This document shows positions 57,388 to 64,000 of a stretch of DNA of 64,000 nt, one piece after another. Below the pieces are notes generated by a model. It was not told the DNA's origin and searched no databases. It saw nothing but the letters and a program-made list of their open reading frames with translations. Positions within the stretch are counted from its first letter, which is position 1. The number at the start of each line of letters is the position of its first letter. Origin of the DNA: Oceanibaculum indicum P24 (GTDB taxonomy: Bacteria; Pseudomonadota; Alphaproteobacteria; Oceanibaculales; Oceanibaculaceae); contig NZ_AMRL01000002.1 in assembly GCF_000299935.1 (NCBI RefSeq), positions 186,001-250,000 on the forward strand. Direction: 5' to 3'. Both the position numbers and the translations under genes were made by a program.

Positions 57388-58563
57388 TCAGAACATATGG
57401 CCGGAGCGTTTCGCCTTGGTCTTCAGATAGGCCTCGTTGTGGCTGTTCGACGGGAAGGCATGGGCAACGCGCTCCGCCACCTCGATGCCGTGCCGGGACA
57501 AGCCCTCGACCTTTTCGGGATTGTTGGTCATCAGCCGCACCCGGGTTGCTCCCAGCTGATGCAGCATCTCCGCCGCCGGCGCGAAGGCGCGCTCATCGGC
57601 ATCGAAGCCCAGATGCTCGTTGGCATCGACCGTGTCGAGGCCGAGATCCTGCAGCTGATAGGCCCGCAACTTGTTCACTAGGCCGATATCGCGGCCTTCC
57701 TGCGCCAGATAGAGCAGGATGCCGGTGCCCTGTTCCGCGATCGCACGAATGGCGCCCCGCAGCTGATCGCCGCAATCGCAGCGCAGGCTGCCCAGCAGAT
57801 CGCCAGTGAAGCATTGCGAATGCAGCCGGATCAGCACAGGCCGGCCGGCGGCAATCTCCGCTTCCGGTTGGCCAATCAGGATGGCGATATGTTCGACACC
57901 GCCGTCCGGCGGCCGGAAGGCAACCAGCCGCGCATCCTCGATATCGGCCAGCGGCACCCGTGCCTCGGCGGCCAGTGTCAGCCGTGCGGCAGCCAGCGCC
58001 GGATAGGCGGCAATCTCCTCTGCCTCGATCAGCACCAGGTCCGCGTCCCTTGCGGCAGCGGCAACGCCCTCCGAGTCGGTATGGGCCAGCCGCGCCAGCA
58101 GGGCGGCGGGGATGAGGCGCGCCTGTTTCACAAGCGCCAGCGCCGAGGCGGCGAGCCCATCCTCCGGCTCCGGCAGGATTGCCACCGCTTTCGACAGGGC
58201 AGGCGCCGGGCCGGCGGTCGGGTCGGCGAGCCGGCGCACGAAATCCGGGTCTGCCTTGGCCGGAAGCGCCAGCGATTCGACACTGCTGATGGGCTGCCCC
58301 GGTTTCAGGGCTGCCGCACGGCGGGCGGTCAGCACCAGCGTGGGCCGGGACCCGGCGGCGCGGGTCAGGCCCGGCAGGCTGGACGGCGTCACCATTTCGG
58401 CGGCCATCAGGATGCCGGCGCTTTCCCGCTCCCGGTTGCGGACCAGCACCTGGCCGCCGCGCCGCAGTTCCGCAATGGCGCGCTCGACGCGTTTGACCGT
58501 GGCGGCGCGCAAGGCTGCCGGAGAGGCGGAATCGCTTTTGGCGGGCGGGGCGGCGGAAGACAT
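57388..58563 (-). CDS. ribA: GTP cyclohydrolase II with degenerate RibB-like N-terminal domain
   Basis: A 391-residue protein. The C-terminal part (from about residue 195) is GTP cyclohydrolase II with zinc cysteines C251, C262, C264 (HSQCFTGDLLGSLRCDCG), LAQEGRDIGLVNKLRAY and MTNNPEKVEGL, which starts riboflavin synthesis. The first about 190 residues resemble RibB (IAELRRGGQVLV, MVTPSSL), but the acid-rich catalytic RENEGDL motif is replaced by RESAGIL, so DHBP synthase activity is probably lost. The ATG at 58563 is chosen as the second methionine with better fit. Confidence 0.92.
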   Translation of the reverse strand: MSSAAPPAKSDSASPAALRAATVKRVERAIAELRRGGQVLVRNRERESAGILMAAEMVTPSSLPGLTRAAGSRPTLVLTARRAAALKPGQPISSVESLALPAKADPDFVRRLADPTAGPAPALSKAVAILPEPEDGLAASALALVKQARLIPAALLARLAHTDSEGVAAAARDADLVLIEAEEIAAYPALAAARLTLAAEARVPLADIEDARLVAFRPPDGGVEHIAILIGQPEAEIAAGRPVLIRLHSQCFTGDLLGSLRCDCGDQLRGAIRAIAEQGTGILLYLAQEGRDIGLVNKLRAYQLQDLGLDTVDANEHLGFDADERAFAPAAEMLHQLGATRVRLMTNNPEKVEGLSRHGIEVAERVAHAFPSNSHNEAYLKTKAKRSGHMF

Positions 58564-58684
58564 GGACAGGCGCCTTGCGGATCGGGACACTGCAACTCTA
58601 GAACTCTGGCCAATCTAGGCACTGTGCCGGCCCATGAAAAGGCCGGCGGCCATATTGCCCGATAGGGGGCAGGGAGAGGGGCTC

Positions 58685-59554
58685 TTGCGGTACCGCGATT
58701 ACGACCAGGCCGGGCTGGACGCCCAGTACAACAACCGGGCGCTGGTGCCGGAGCATCCGGCATTCATCGAGGCCTGGGAAAAGCGCAGTGCCGAGGCGCG
58801 TCGGCATCTCTCCGTCGATCTCGACCTCGCCTATGGTGACGATCCGCGGCAGCGGCTGGATTTCTTTCCGGCTCCGCAACGGGACGCGCCGGTACTGGCC
58901 TTCATCCATGGCGGCTACTGGCAGGCGCTGGACAAGGCGCATTTCAGCCATATCGCCCCGCTCTTCGTTGCCGCCGGCATCGCGGTCGCGGTGCTGGGCT
59001 ATCGGCTGGCGCCGGCGCAGCGGATGACGGAAATCGCGGCGGATATCTGCGCGGCACTCGCCTGGCTGTATCGTGAATTGCCGGCGCTCGGCGGTGACCG
59101 GTCGCGGATTCATCTGGCCGGCCATTCGGCGGGCGGGCATCTGGTATCGTTGGCGGCAACGACCGACTGGCCCAGCATTGCCCCGGAGCTGCCGCCGGGT
59201 CTGGTGCGCGGCGTCTGTTCGATCAGCGGGCTCTACGATCTGGAGCCGATCCGCCTTAGCTATCTGAACGCGGCGCTGGCGCTGGACGAACCGGAAGCTG
59301 CGGCACTCAGCCCAATGGCGACTCTCCCGGCCAAACCCAGCGGGCCGCAGCTGCTGGCCGTAGGCGGGCTGGAAAGCGCGGAATATCACCGCCAGCAGGC
59401 GGATTATGCTGCCCGGCTGCGCGCGGCGAGGCATCCGGTGCAGGCAATCGTTCTGGAAGGCCGCCATCATTTCAGCGCGGTCGATGCGCTGGCCGAACCG
59501 GATTCGCCCCTGTTCGAAGGGGTATTGCGGCAGATCCTGGCGCCGCGATTCTGA
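58685..59554 (+). CDS. alpha/beta hydrolase (kynurenine formamidase/esterase-like)
   Basis: A 289-residue esterase with HGGYW (oxyanion hole), the nucleophile GHSAGGHL and a catalytic histidine in EGRHHFSAVDAL. It belongs to the HSL-like, AFMID-type group (start LRYRDYDQAGLDAQYNNRAL). The TTG at 58685 follows AGGGAGAGG and fits the family start; ATG 58634 is a longer alternative without a ribosome-binding site. It could hydrolyse N-formylkynurenine or a short ester, but no tryptophan-pathway genes are adjacent. Confidence 0.88.
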   Translation: MRYRDYDQAGLDAQYNNRALVPEHPAFIEAWEKRSAEARRHLSVDLDLAYGDDPRQRLDFFPAPQRDAPVLAFIHGGYWQALDKAHFSHIAPLFVAAGIAVAVLGYRLAPAQRMTEIAADICAALAWLYRELPALGGDRSRIHLAGHSAGGHLVSLAATTDWPSIAPELPPGLVRGVCSISGLYDLEPIRLSYLNAALALDEPEAAALSPMATLPAKPSGPQLLAVGGLESAEYHRQQADYAARLRAARHPVQAIVLEGRHHFSAVDALAEPDSPLFEGVLRQILAPRF

Positions 59555-59643
59555 CAATTTTCTGTGATCAACCGGCTTCGGCTTACCCGGTTCCGATGTT
59601 CTGCGATATGGTTACGTCACTGATGCAAAGCCGTGGAGAGGCG

Positions 59644-60333
59644 ATGAGCAACGGCAAGAAGATTCTCCTGGTCGAGGACGAGGAATTGCTGCGCCAGTCC
59701 CTGGCCGAGCAACTCCAGCTCCACGAGGAGTTCACCACGGTGGAGGCGGCCGACGGGGCCGAGGCCCTGACCAAGGCGAAGGCCGAGCAGTTCGACCTCG
59801 TCCTGCTCGATGTCGGCCTGCCGGACATGGATGGGCGGGAAGTCTGCCGGCTGTTGCGACGCGGCGGGCTGAAATCGCCGATCATCATGCTGACCGGCGC
59901 GGTATCGGATGCCGACACGATCCTCGGCCTCGATTCCGGCGCCAATGACTATGTAACCAAGCCGTTCCGGCTGAATGTGCTGCTGGCCCGCATTCGCGCG
60001 CAGCTGCGCCAGCATGAGCAGAGCGACGATGCGCTGTTCACCATCGGACCCTACAGCTTCACGCCCAGCCTGAAGCTGCTGGTCGATGGCGCGAAGAACC
60101 GCAAGATCCGCCTGACCGAGAAGGAAACGGCGATCCTGAAATATCTCTACCGCACCGGCAACCGCACGGTCAGCCGTGATGTGCTGCTGAACGAGGTTTG
60201 GGGTTATAACGCTGGCGTAACGACCCATACGCTGGAAACCCATGTCTATCGGCTGCGGCAGAAAATCGAGACCGATCCGGCCAATGCCGCGATCCTGGTG
60301 ACGGAGCCGGGCGGCTATCGCCTGGTGCCCTGA
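59644..60333 (+). CDS. OmpR/PhoB-type response regulator (CenR-like)
   Basis: A 229-residue regulator: receiver domain with D56 (LLDVGLPDMDG), T/S and K signatures (MLTGAVSDADT and NDYVTKPF), and a winged helix with EVWGYNAGVTTHTLETHVYRL. The closing region resembles CenR of the CenKR system in Alphaproteobacteria, but no kinase gene is next to it. It is an orphan by position. The MBL gene begins 3 bp after its stop, so they form one transcript. Confidence 0.88.
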   Translation: MSNGKKILLVEDEELLRQSLAEQLQLHEEFTTVEAADGAEALTKAKAEQFDLVLLDVGLPDMDGREVCRLLRRGGLKSPIIMLTGAVSDADTILGLDSGANDYVTKPFRLNVLLARIRAQLRQHEQSDDALFTIGPYSFTPSLKLLVDGAKNRKIRLTEKETAILKYLYRTGNRTVSRDVLLNEVWGYNAGVTTHTLETHVYRLRQKIETDPANAAILVTEPGGYRLVP

Positions 60334-60336
60334 CCC

Positions 60337-61194
60337 TTGGCCGGGGCGGTGGCGGGCGCCGGCCTGACCGTCCGATTCTGGGGCGTGCGCGGCAGCATCG
60401 CCTGTGCCGATCCGGCAATGATGCGCTATGGCGGCAATACATCCTGCGTGGAGGTCCGCTGCGGCGACCGGCTCATCATCCTTGATGCCGGTACCGGGCT
60501 GAAGCCGCTGGGCGAGGCGCTGACCGCCACGGGGGCGGCCTCCTGCAGGCCGGTCGAGGCCGATCTGCTGCTGAGCCATACCCACCATGACCATGTCACC
60601 GGCCTGCCCTTCTTCCGTCCGGCCTTTGACCCTGGAAACCGCCTTCGCCTGTGGGCGGGCCACCTCTATCCGACGCGGCGGCTGCGTGAGGTGCTGGCCG
60701 GGCTGATGGCGCCGCCTTTGTTCCCGGTGCCGCTGGATATCTTCCGTGCCATCATCGCCTATGAGGATTTCCGCGCTGGCGAGGACGTGCCGCTGGGCGA
60801 TGGGATTTCGGTGCGGACCGCGCCGCTGAACCATCCGAACGGCGCGACCGGCTACCGCATTGCCTATGGCGGCCGCTCGGTCTGCTACGTGACCGACACC
60901 GAACACCGGGAGGGCCAGCGCGACCCCGCGATTCTGGGGCTGGTGGCGGGTGCCGATCTGATGATCTATGACAGCACCTATACCGACGCGGAATATCCCC
61001 GTTATCGCGGCTGGGGCCATTCCACCTGGGAGGAAGGGGTGCGTCTGGCGGAGGCCGCGGGGGTCGGGCGGCTGGCGATCTTTCACCACGACCCGAATCA
61101 CGATGATGACTTCATGGACGGCATCGCGGTGGCGGCGGAACAGGCGCGGCCGGGCACCATCGTGGCACGGGAAGGGCTGGAACTGGCGTTGTAA
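60337..61194 (+). CDS. metallo-beta-lactamase fold hydrolase
   Basis: A 285-residue MBL-fold enzyme with the metal motif HTHHDH (H81-H86, with D85), FWGVRGSIACADP and YGGNTSCVEV at the N-terminus, and further histidines at NHPNGATGY, TDTEHREGQ and AIFHHDPNHDDDF. This subset includes cyclic-nucleotide phosphodiesterase-like and RNase Z-like proteins, so cAMP/cGMP hydrolysis is possible. The TTG at 60337 or GTG at 60349 is the start. It lies immediately after the response regulator and before a cyclase. Confidence 0.85.
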   Translation: MAGAVAGAGLTVRFWGVRGSIACADPAMMRYGGNTSCVEVRCGDRLIILDAGTGLKPLGEALTATGAASCRPVEADLLLSHTHHDHVTGLPFFRPAFDPGNRLRLWAGHLYPTRRLREVLAGLMAPPLFPVPLDIFRAIIAYEDFRAGEDVPLGDGISVRTAPLNHPNGATGYRIAYGGRSVCYVTDTEHREGQRDPAILGLVAGADLMIYDSTYTDAEYPRYRGWGHSTWEEGVRLAEAAGVGRLAIFHHDPNHDDDFMDGIAVAAEQARPGTIVAREGLELAL

Positions 61195-61278
61195 CGCCGG
61201 CTTCACGACCTCCTGAAGCCGCGTGAGGAGCTGGCGGTGCCATGCTACGACGGCCGGCATCTGGAGAGGTGAGGGGGC

Positions 61279-62682
61279 ATGCGCAACCAGAAGGCTGACC
61301 TTATCACCCCGCTGCGGGGCTGGCTGACAGGCCTGCCGCACCTTCTGCCGGGCCTTCCAGCAGCTGGACCCAAGAGGCTTTTGCTGCCGGCGCGGCTGCG
61401 CGAGGCCATCGCGCGGCAGCAGGAAAACAGCGAGATCCTGATCGGCTGGATCCAGCTGGGCGTCGTGATCACCTTTGCCGTGCTCTATACGCTGGCGCCC
61501 AAGACCTTCCACCCCGATGTGATGTTCGAGCCGGTGCCACTGGTGCTGGCCGCCTATGCAGTATTCACCCTGTTGCGGCTGGTGCTGGCGCACCGTAGGG
61601 CACTACCGGAATGGCTGCTCTACGTCTCCATCGTCGCCGACATGGCACTGCTGATGGTGGCAATCTGGAGCTTTCACCTGCAGTACCAGCAGCCGCCTTC
61701 CTTCTATCTGAAGGCGCCGACCCTGCTCTATGTGTTCATCTTCATCGCCCTTCGGGCGTTGCGCTTCGAGGCGCGCTTCGTGCTGCTGGCAGGCGCGACG
61801 GCGGCGCTGGGCTGGCTTGGCCTGGTCGGTTACGCCACCCTGTCCCGGCCGGACGACACCATGATCACCCGGAACTATGTCGAATATCTCACCTCCAACA
61901 GCGTGCTGCTGGGCGCGGAGTTCGACAAGATCATCTCCATCATCATGGTCACTGTGATTCTGGGGCTTGCCATCCTGCGGGCGCGGGGATTGCTGGTCCG
62001 TGCCGTGGTGGAGGGGCAGGCGGCGCGCGATCTGTCGCGCTTTTTCGCGCCGGAAGTGGCCGCGAAGATCACACGCACCGACCGCCAGATCCGCGCCGGC
62101 GAGGGGGAAGTGCGCCAGGCCGCCATCCTTACGCTGGATCTCCGTGGTTTCACCGCTTTGTCGATGGCGCTGCCGGCGCCGCAGGTGCTGGCCTTGCTGG
62201 CGGGGTATCAGGCGCGGGTCGTACCGGTAATCCAGGCGCATGGCGGCTCCATCGACAAGTTCCTGGGCGACGGCATCATGGCGACTTTCGGGGCGGCGCT
62301 GCCCACTGGCCGCCATGCCGCCGACGCTCTGCGGGCCGTGGCTGCGATTGCCGAGACGGTCGATGCCTGGAATGCCGAGCGCGCGGCGGCGGGTCAGTCG
62401 CCGATTCGTGTTGGCGCGGCGGTCAGCGCCGGGCCGGTGCTGTTCGGCGCGGTCGGCGACGAGACGCGGCTGGAATATACGGTGATCGGCGAGGCGGTGA
62501 ATCTGGCCGCGAAGCTGGAGAAGCACACCAAGGCGGAAGGGGTGCGGGCGCTTTCCACCCGGATGGCGCTGGAACTGGCCGAACAGCAGGGCTATCGCGC
62601 AGCGCAGCCACACCGACCGTTGGCCGGCTGCACCGTCGAGGGTGTCAGCGGTCCGCTCGATCTCGTTGTGCTGGTGGAATAG
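61279..62682 (+). CDS. membrane class III adenylate/guanylate cyclase
   Basis: A 467-residue protein with about six membrane helices in its first 240 residues (for example IQLGVVITFAVLYTLAP and KIISIIMVTVILGLAIL), then a class III cyclase domain with metal aspartates D287 (LTLDLRGF) and D331 (SIDKFLGDGIMATFG), and a C-terminal NLAAKLEKHTKAEGVR with transition-state region. Substrate choice (ATP or GTP) is not certain from the visible residues. The MBL enzyme just upstream may act on the product. Confidence 0.9.
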   Translation: MRNQKADLITPLRGWLTGLPHLLPGLPAAGPKRLLLPARLREAIARQQENSEILIGWIQLGVVITFAVLYTLAPKTFHPDVMFEPVPLVLAAYAVFTLLRLVLAHRRALPEWLLYVSIVADMALLMVAIWSFHLQYQQPPSFYLKAPTLLYVFIFIALRALRFEARFVLLAGATAALGWLGLVGYATLSRPDDTMITRNYVEYLTSNSVLLGAEFDKIISIIMVTVILGLAILRARGLLVRAVVEGQAARDLSRFFAPEVAAKITRTDRQIRAGEGEVRQAAILTLDLRGFTALSMALPAPQVLALLAGYQARVVPVIQAHGGSIDKFLGDGIMATFGAALPTGRHAADALRAVAAIAETVDAWNAERAAAGQSPIRVGAAVSAGPVLFGAVGDETRLEYTVIGEAVNLAAKLEKHTKAEGVRALSTRMALELAEQQGYRAAQPHRPLAGCTVEGVSGPLDLVVLVE

Positions 62683-62704
62683 CCCGCCAGGGCCGCTCAG
62701 AAGC

Positions 62705-62778
62705 TGGCTGGGGCGCCAGGATTCGAACCTGGGATCACGAGACCAAAACCCGTTGCCTTACCGCTTGGCCACGCCCCA
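62705..62778 (-). tRNA. tRNA-Gln (anticodon TTG)
   Basis: A complete cloverleaf reads on the minus strand: acceptor TGGGGCG/CGCCCCA, D-arm, anticodon stem ACGGG/CTCGT with loop TTTTGGT containing TTG, and T-arm CCAGG TTCGAAT CCTGG. The CCA end is encoded (62705-62707). The U1-A72 pair is typical of tRNA-Gln. Confidence 0.97.
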
Positions 62779-62931
62779 TCGCCGCCTGCCCTGACCGGGC
62801 GGCGCGCAAGATAGGCGCAAATCCGGCGCCGCGCAACCTGTGGCGAGTCGCGGCGGCTTAACAGAACCGGCATTCTTTGTTATGGGTTGGTAGTGCCGCT
62901 TGTCGCGGCGCCCTCCAGTCGGGAGATCGGC

Positions 62932-63405
62932 TTGGCACAGGCAAAGCCCAAAGCGAAGACCGCCGAGAAGAAGGCCACATCCAGGCGCAACATGCCCTGG
63001 AGCATCAAGGGCGTTTCGCCGGAAGCGCGCGAGGCGGCCCGCAAGGCTGTCGAATCCGGCGACATGACGATGGGCGAATGGCTGAGCGAGGCGATCCGGG
63101 CCGTGGCGGCCGAGGAGCGCGGCGTCGCTTCGGCACCGGAACCGGCTGCCGCACAGACTGAGGTCACCGAGGACAGGCTGGAGCCGCTGGCCGAGCGCAT
63201 CGCCGCCGCCGAGCGCCGCACTGCGCTTATGGTAGCGCCGCTGCATGAATTGCTGGAAACCATCGCGCGGCGGCTGGAGGGGCTGGAAAACCGCCTGCCT
63301 TCTGCCCCGGCACCGACCAGCGCTCCGCAGCCTGAGAGTCCCCCCGCCGCTGATATGGCTGACACAGGTAACACCGAGCCTACGCCGCCCGAGGGTCGGC
63401 CCTGA
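62932..63405 (+). CDS. small coiled-coil protein with PodJ-like N-terminal motif (paralogue 1)
   Basis: A 157-residue protein. The region MPWSIKGVSPEAREAARKAV then MTMGEWLSEAIR (about residues 20-57) matches the conserved N-terminal motif of localisation factor PodJ and related alphaproteobacterial proteins; the rest is a predicted coiled coil followed by a proline-rich tail. The TTG at 62932, preceded by GGGAGA, aligns with the start of its paralogue next door. The function is not known; polar or envelope targeting is inference. Confidence 0.72.
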   Translation: MAQAKPKAKTAEKKATSRRNMPWSIKGVSPEAREAARKAVESGDMTMGEWLSEAIRAVAAEERGVASAPEPAAAQTEVTEDRLEPLAERIAAAERRTALMVAPLHELLETIARRLEGLENRLPSAPAPTSAPQPESPPAADMADTGNTEPTPPEGRP

Positions 63406-63485
63406 CTGCCATCGCCGGGCGGGTTGGTATTCCGCTGTTTTTTCGGACATACTGACATACGTACGGTTCCTATTCGGGGGCAGGC

Positions 63486-63998
63486 ATGGCGCAGATATCG
63501 CCCTGGAGTGTGAAGGGGGTTTCCCCCGAAGACCGCGAGGCGGCAAAGCGGGCCGCGCGCCAGGCCGGGCTGCCGGTGGGTGCCTGGCTCAGCCAGGCCA
63601 TCCGCCATGCCGGCCAGGAGCCGACCAACAGACCGGTCGGCGGTCCTGCGAGCGGAACGCCCACGCCCGATCCTGATCAGGCGGCGGAGATCATCGCATT
63701 GCACGGCGACGTCGCAATCCTGACCGCCCGGCTGGATGCGTTGAGCGATACCGTGGCCCGGCTGAAGGGCGATCTGGCGGCACTGGCCGACGAAAGCAGC
63801 GCGCAGGCAGCCGCACGGAACAGCGCGCCCGGCACGGAACCAGGAGAGATACCGCTGGATGTCCAGGCCGCGCAGGCGGCGCTGGAGCGGGCGGTTCTGC
63901 GCCTGTCCGACCGGCTGCGGGTGCTGGAGGAAGAAACCGAGCAGGTGCGGAGCCGAAAGTCAGCGGGGCTCCTGAGGCGGCTTTTCGGCGGTCGCTGA
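63486..63998 (+). CDS. small coiled-coil protein with PodJ-like N-terminal motif (paralogue 2)
   Basis: A 170-residue paralogue of the gene before it: SPWSVKGVSPEDREAAKRAA then LPVGAWLSQAIR (about residues 5-40). A longer coiled coil (AIIALHGDVAILTARLDALS-type region and LERAVLRLSDRLRVLEEE) follows, ending with a basic RRLFGGR tail. The two copies arose by tandem duplication and diverged. A role as a partner or scaffold at a cell pole is possible but not shown. Confidence 0.72.
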   Translation: MAQISPWSVKGVSPEDREAAKRAARQAGLPVGAWLSQAIRHAGQEPTNRPVGGPASGTPTPDPDQAAEIIALHGDVAILTARLDALSDTVARLKGDLAALADESSAQAAARNSAPGTEPGEIPLDVQAAQAALERAVLRLSDRLRVLEEETEQVRSRKSAGLLRRLFGGR

Positions 63999-64000
63999 CA

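Noticed and set aside
59617-61593. 658-residue minus-strand open frame across the response regulator and MBL genes
   Set aside because: Antisense to two well-supported genes; amino-acid makeup is typical of reverse-frame artefacts.

Overview
The window is a high-GC alphaproteobacterial chromosome segment, most likely from a Rhodospirillales-type organism. The evidence is the gene order around the replication origin (Tim44-like, FxsA, secB, dnaQ, coaE, maf, PPDK-regulator, gap, hemE), HemJ as the protoporphyrinogen oxidase, the PhoR-PhoU-PhoB set, DUF3576 and DUF6489 proteins, and three perfect ParB-binding parS sites next to mnmEG-rsmG-parAB.

Positions 1 to about 7,960 are the early/left end of a Mu-like transposable prophage that runs off the left edge. 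It holds a LexA-like c repressor (plus strand), a divergent compact minus-strand early operon (Ner-like protein, MuA transposase, MuB ATPase, two small DNA-binding regulators, hypotheticals and a stand-alone DnaA domain-IV-like protein), a repeated AACGTACG operator candidate, and two possible accessory genes. A REP-like palindrome pair separates it from mutS.

From 8 to 20 kb lie mutS, maeB (malic enzyme-phosphotransacetylase), a TRAP transporter plus UxaA-type dehydratase operon for a sugar acid, and phoR, phoU and phoB, with a Pho-box candidate before phoU but no pst genes. From 21 to 31.6 kb comes the origin-left block: XRE regulator, Smr protein, lutCBA, MltA, Tim44-like, FxsA, phosphatase, secB, dnaQ, coaE, maf and the PPDK regulator.

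The 437-bp gap between the PPDK regulator and hemE carries a perfect DnaA box, near-consensus boxes, two perfect inverted repeats, GANTC sites and an AT-rich end, and sits where Caulobacter and relatives have oriC. I infer that the chromosome origin lies here. To the right run haem synthesis (hemE, hemH, hemJ), rho, a quinone reductase, dienelactone hydrolase, ogt, a thioredoxin-fold DUF255 protein, a 2Fe-2S ferredoxin, then mnmE, mnmG, rsmG, parA, parB, with parS sites 4 to 13 kb from the candidate origin.

The rest (47 to 64 kb) holds holA, lptE, leuS, a DUF3576 lipoprotein, a strongly terminated porin gene, a sulfotransferase, a PKHD-type hydroxylase, a PLP-binding protein, an L,D-transpeptidase, a RibA with a degenerate RibB-like front half, an esterase, a signalling trio (OmpR-type regulator, metallo-beta-lactamase-fold enzyme, membrane adenylate/guanylate cyclase), tRNA-Gln(TTG), and two tandem paralogues sharing a PodJ-like N-terminal motif. 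Nothing here is a wholly unknown system. The best leads are the origin/parS layout, the prophage's DnaA-like protein and operators, the cyclase/MBL pair and the PodJ-motif paralogues.
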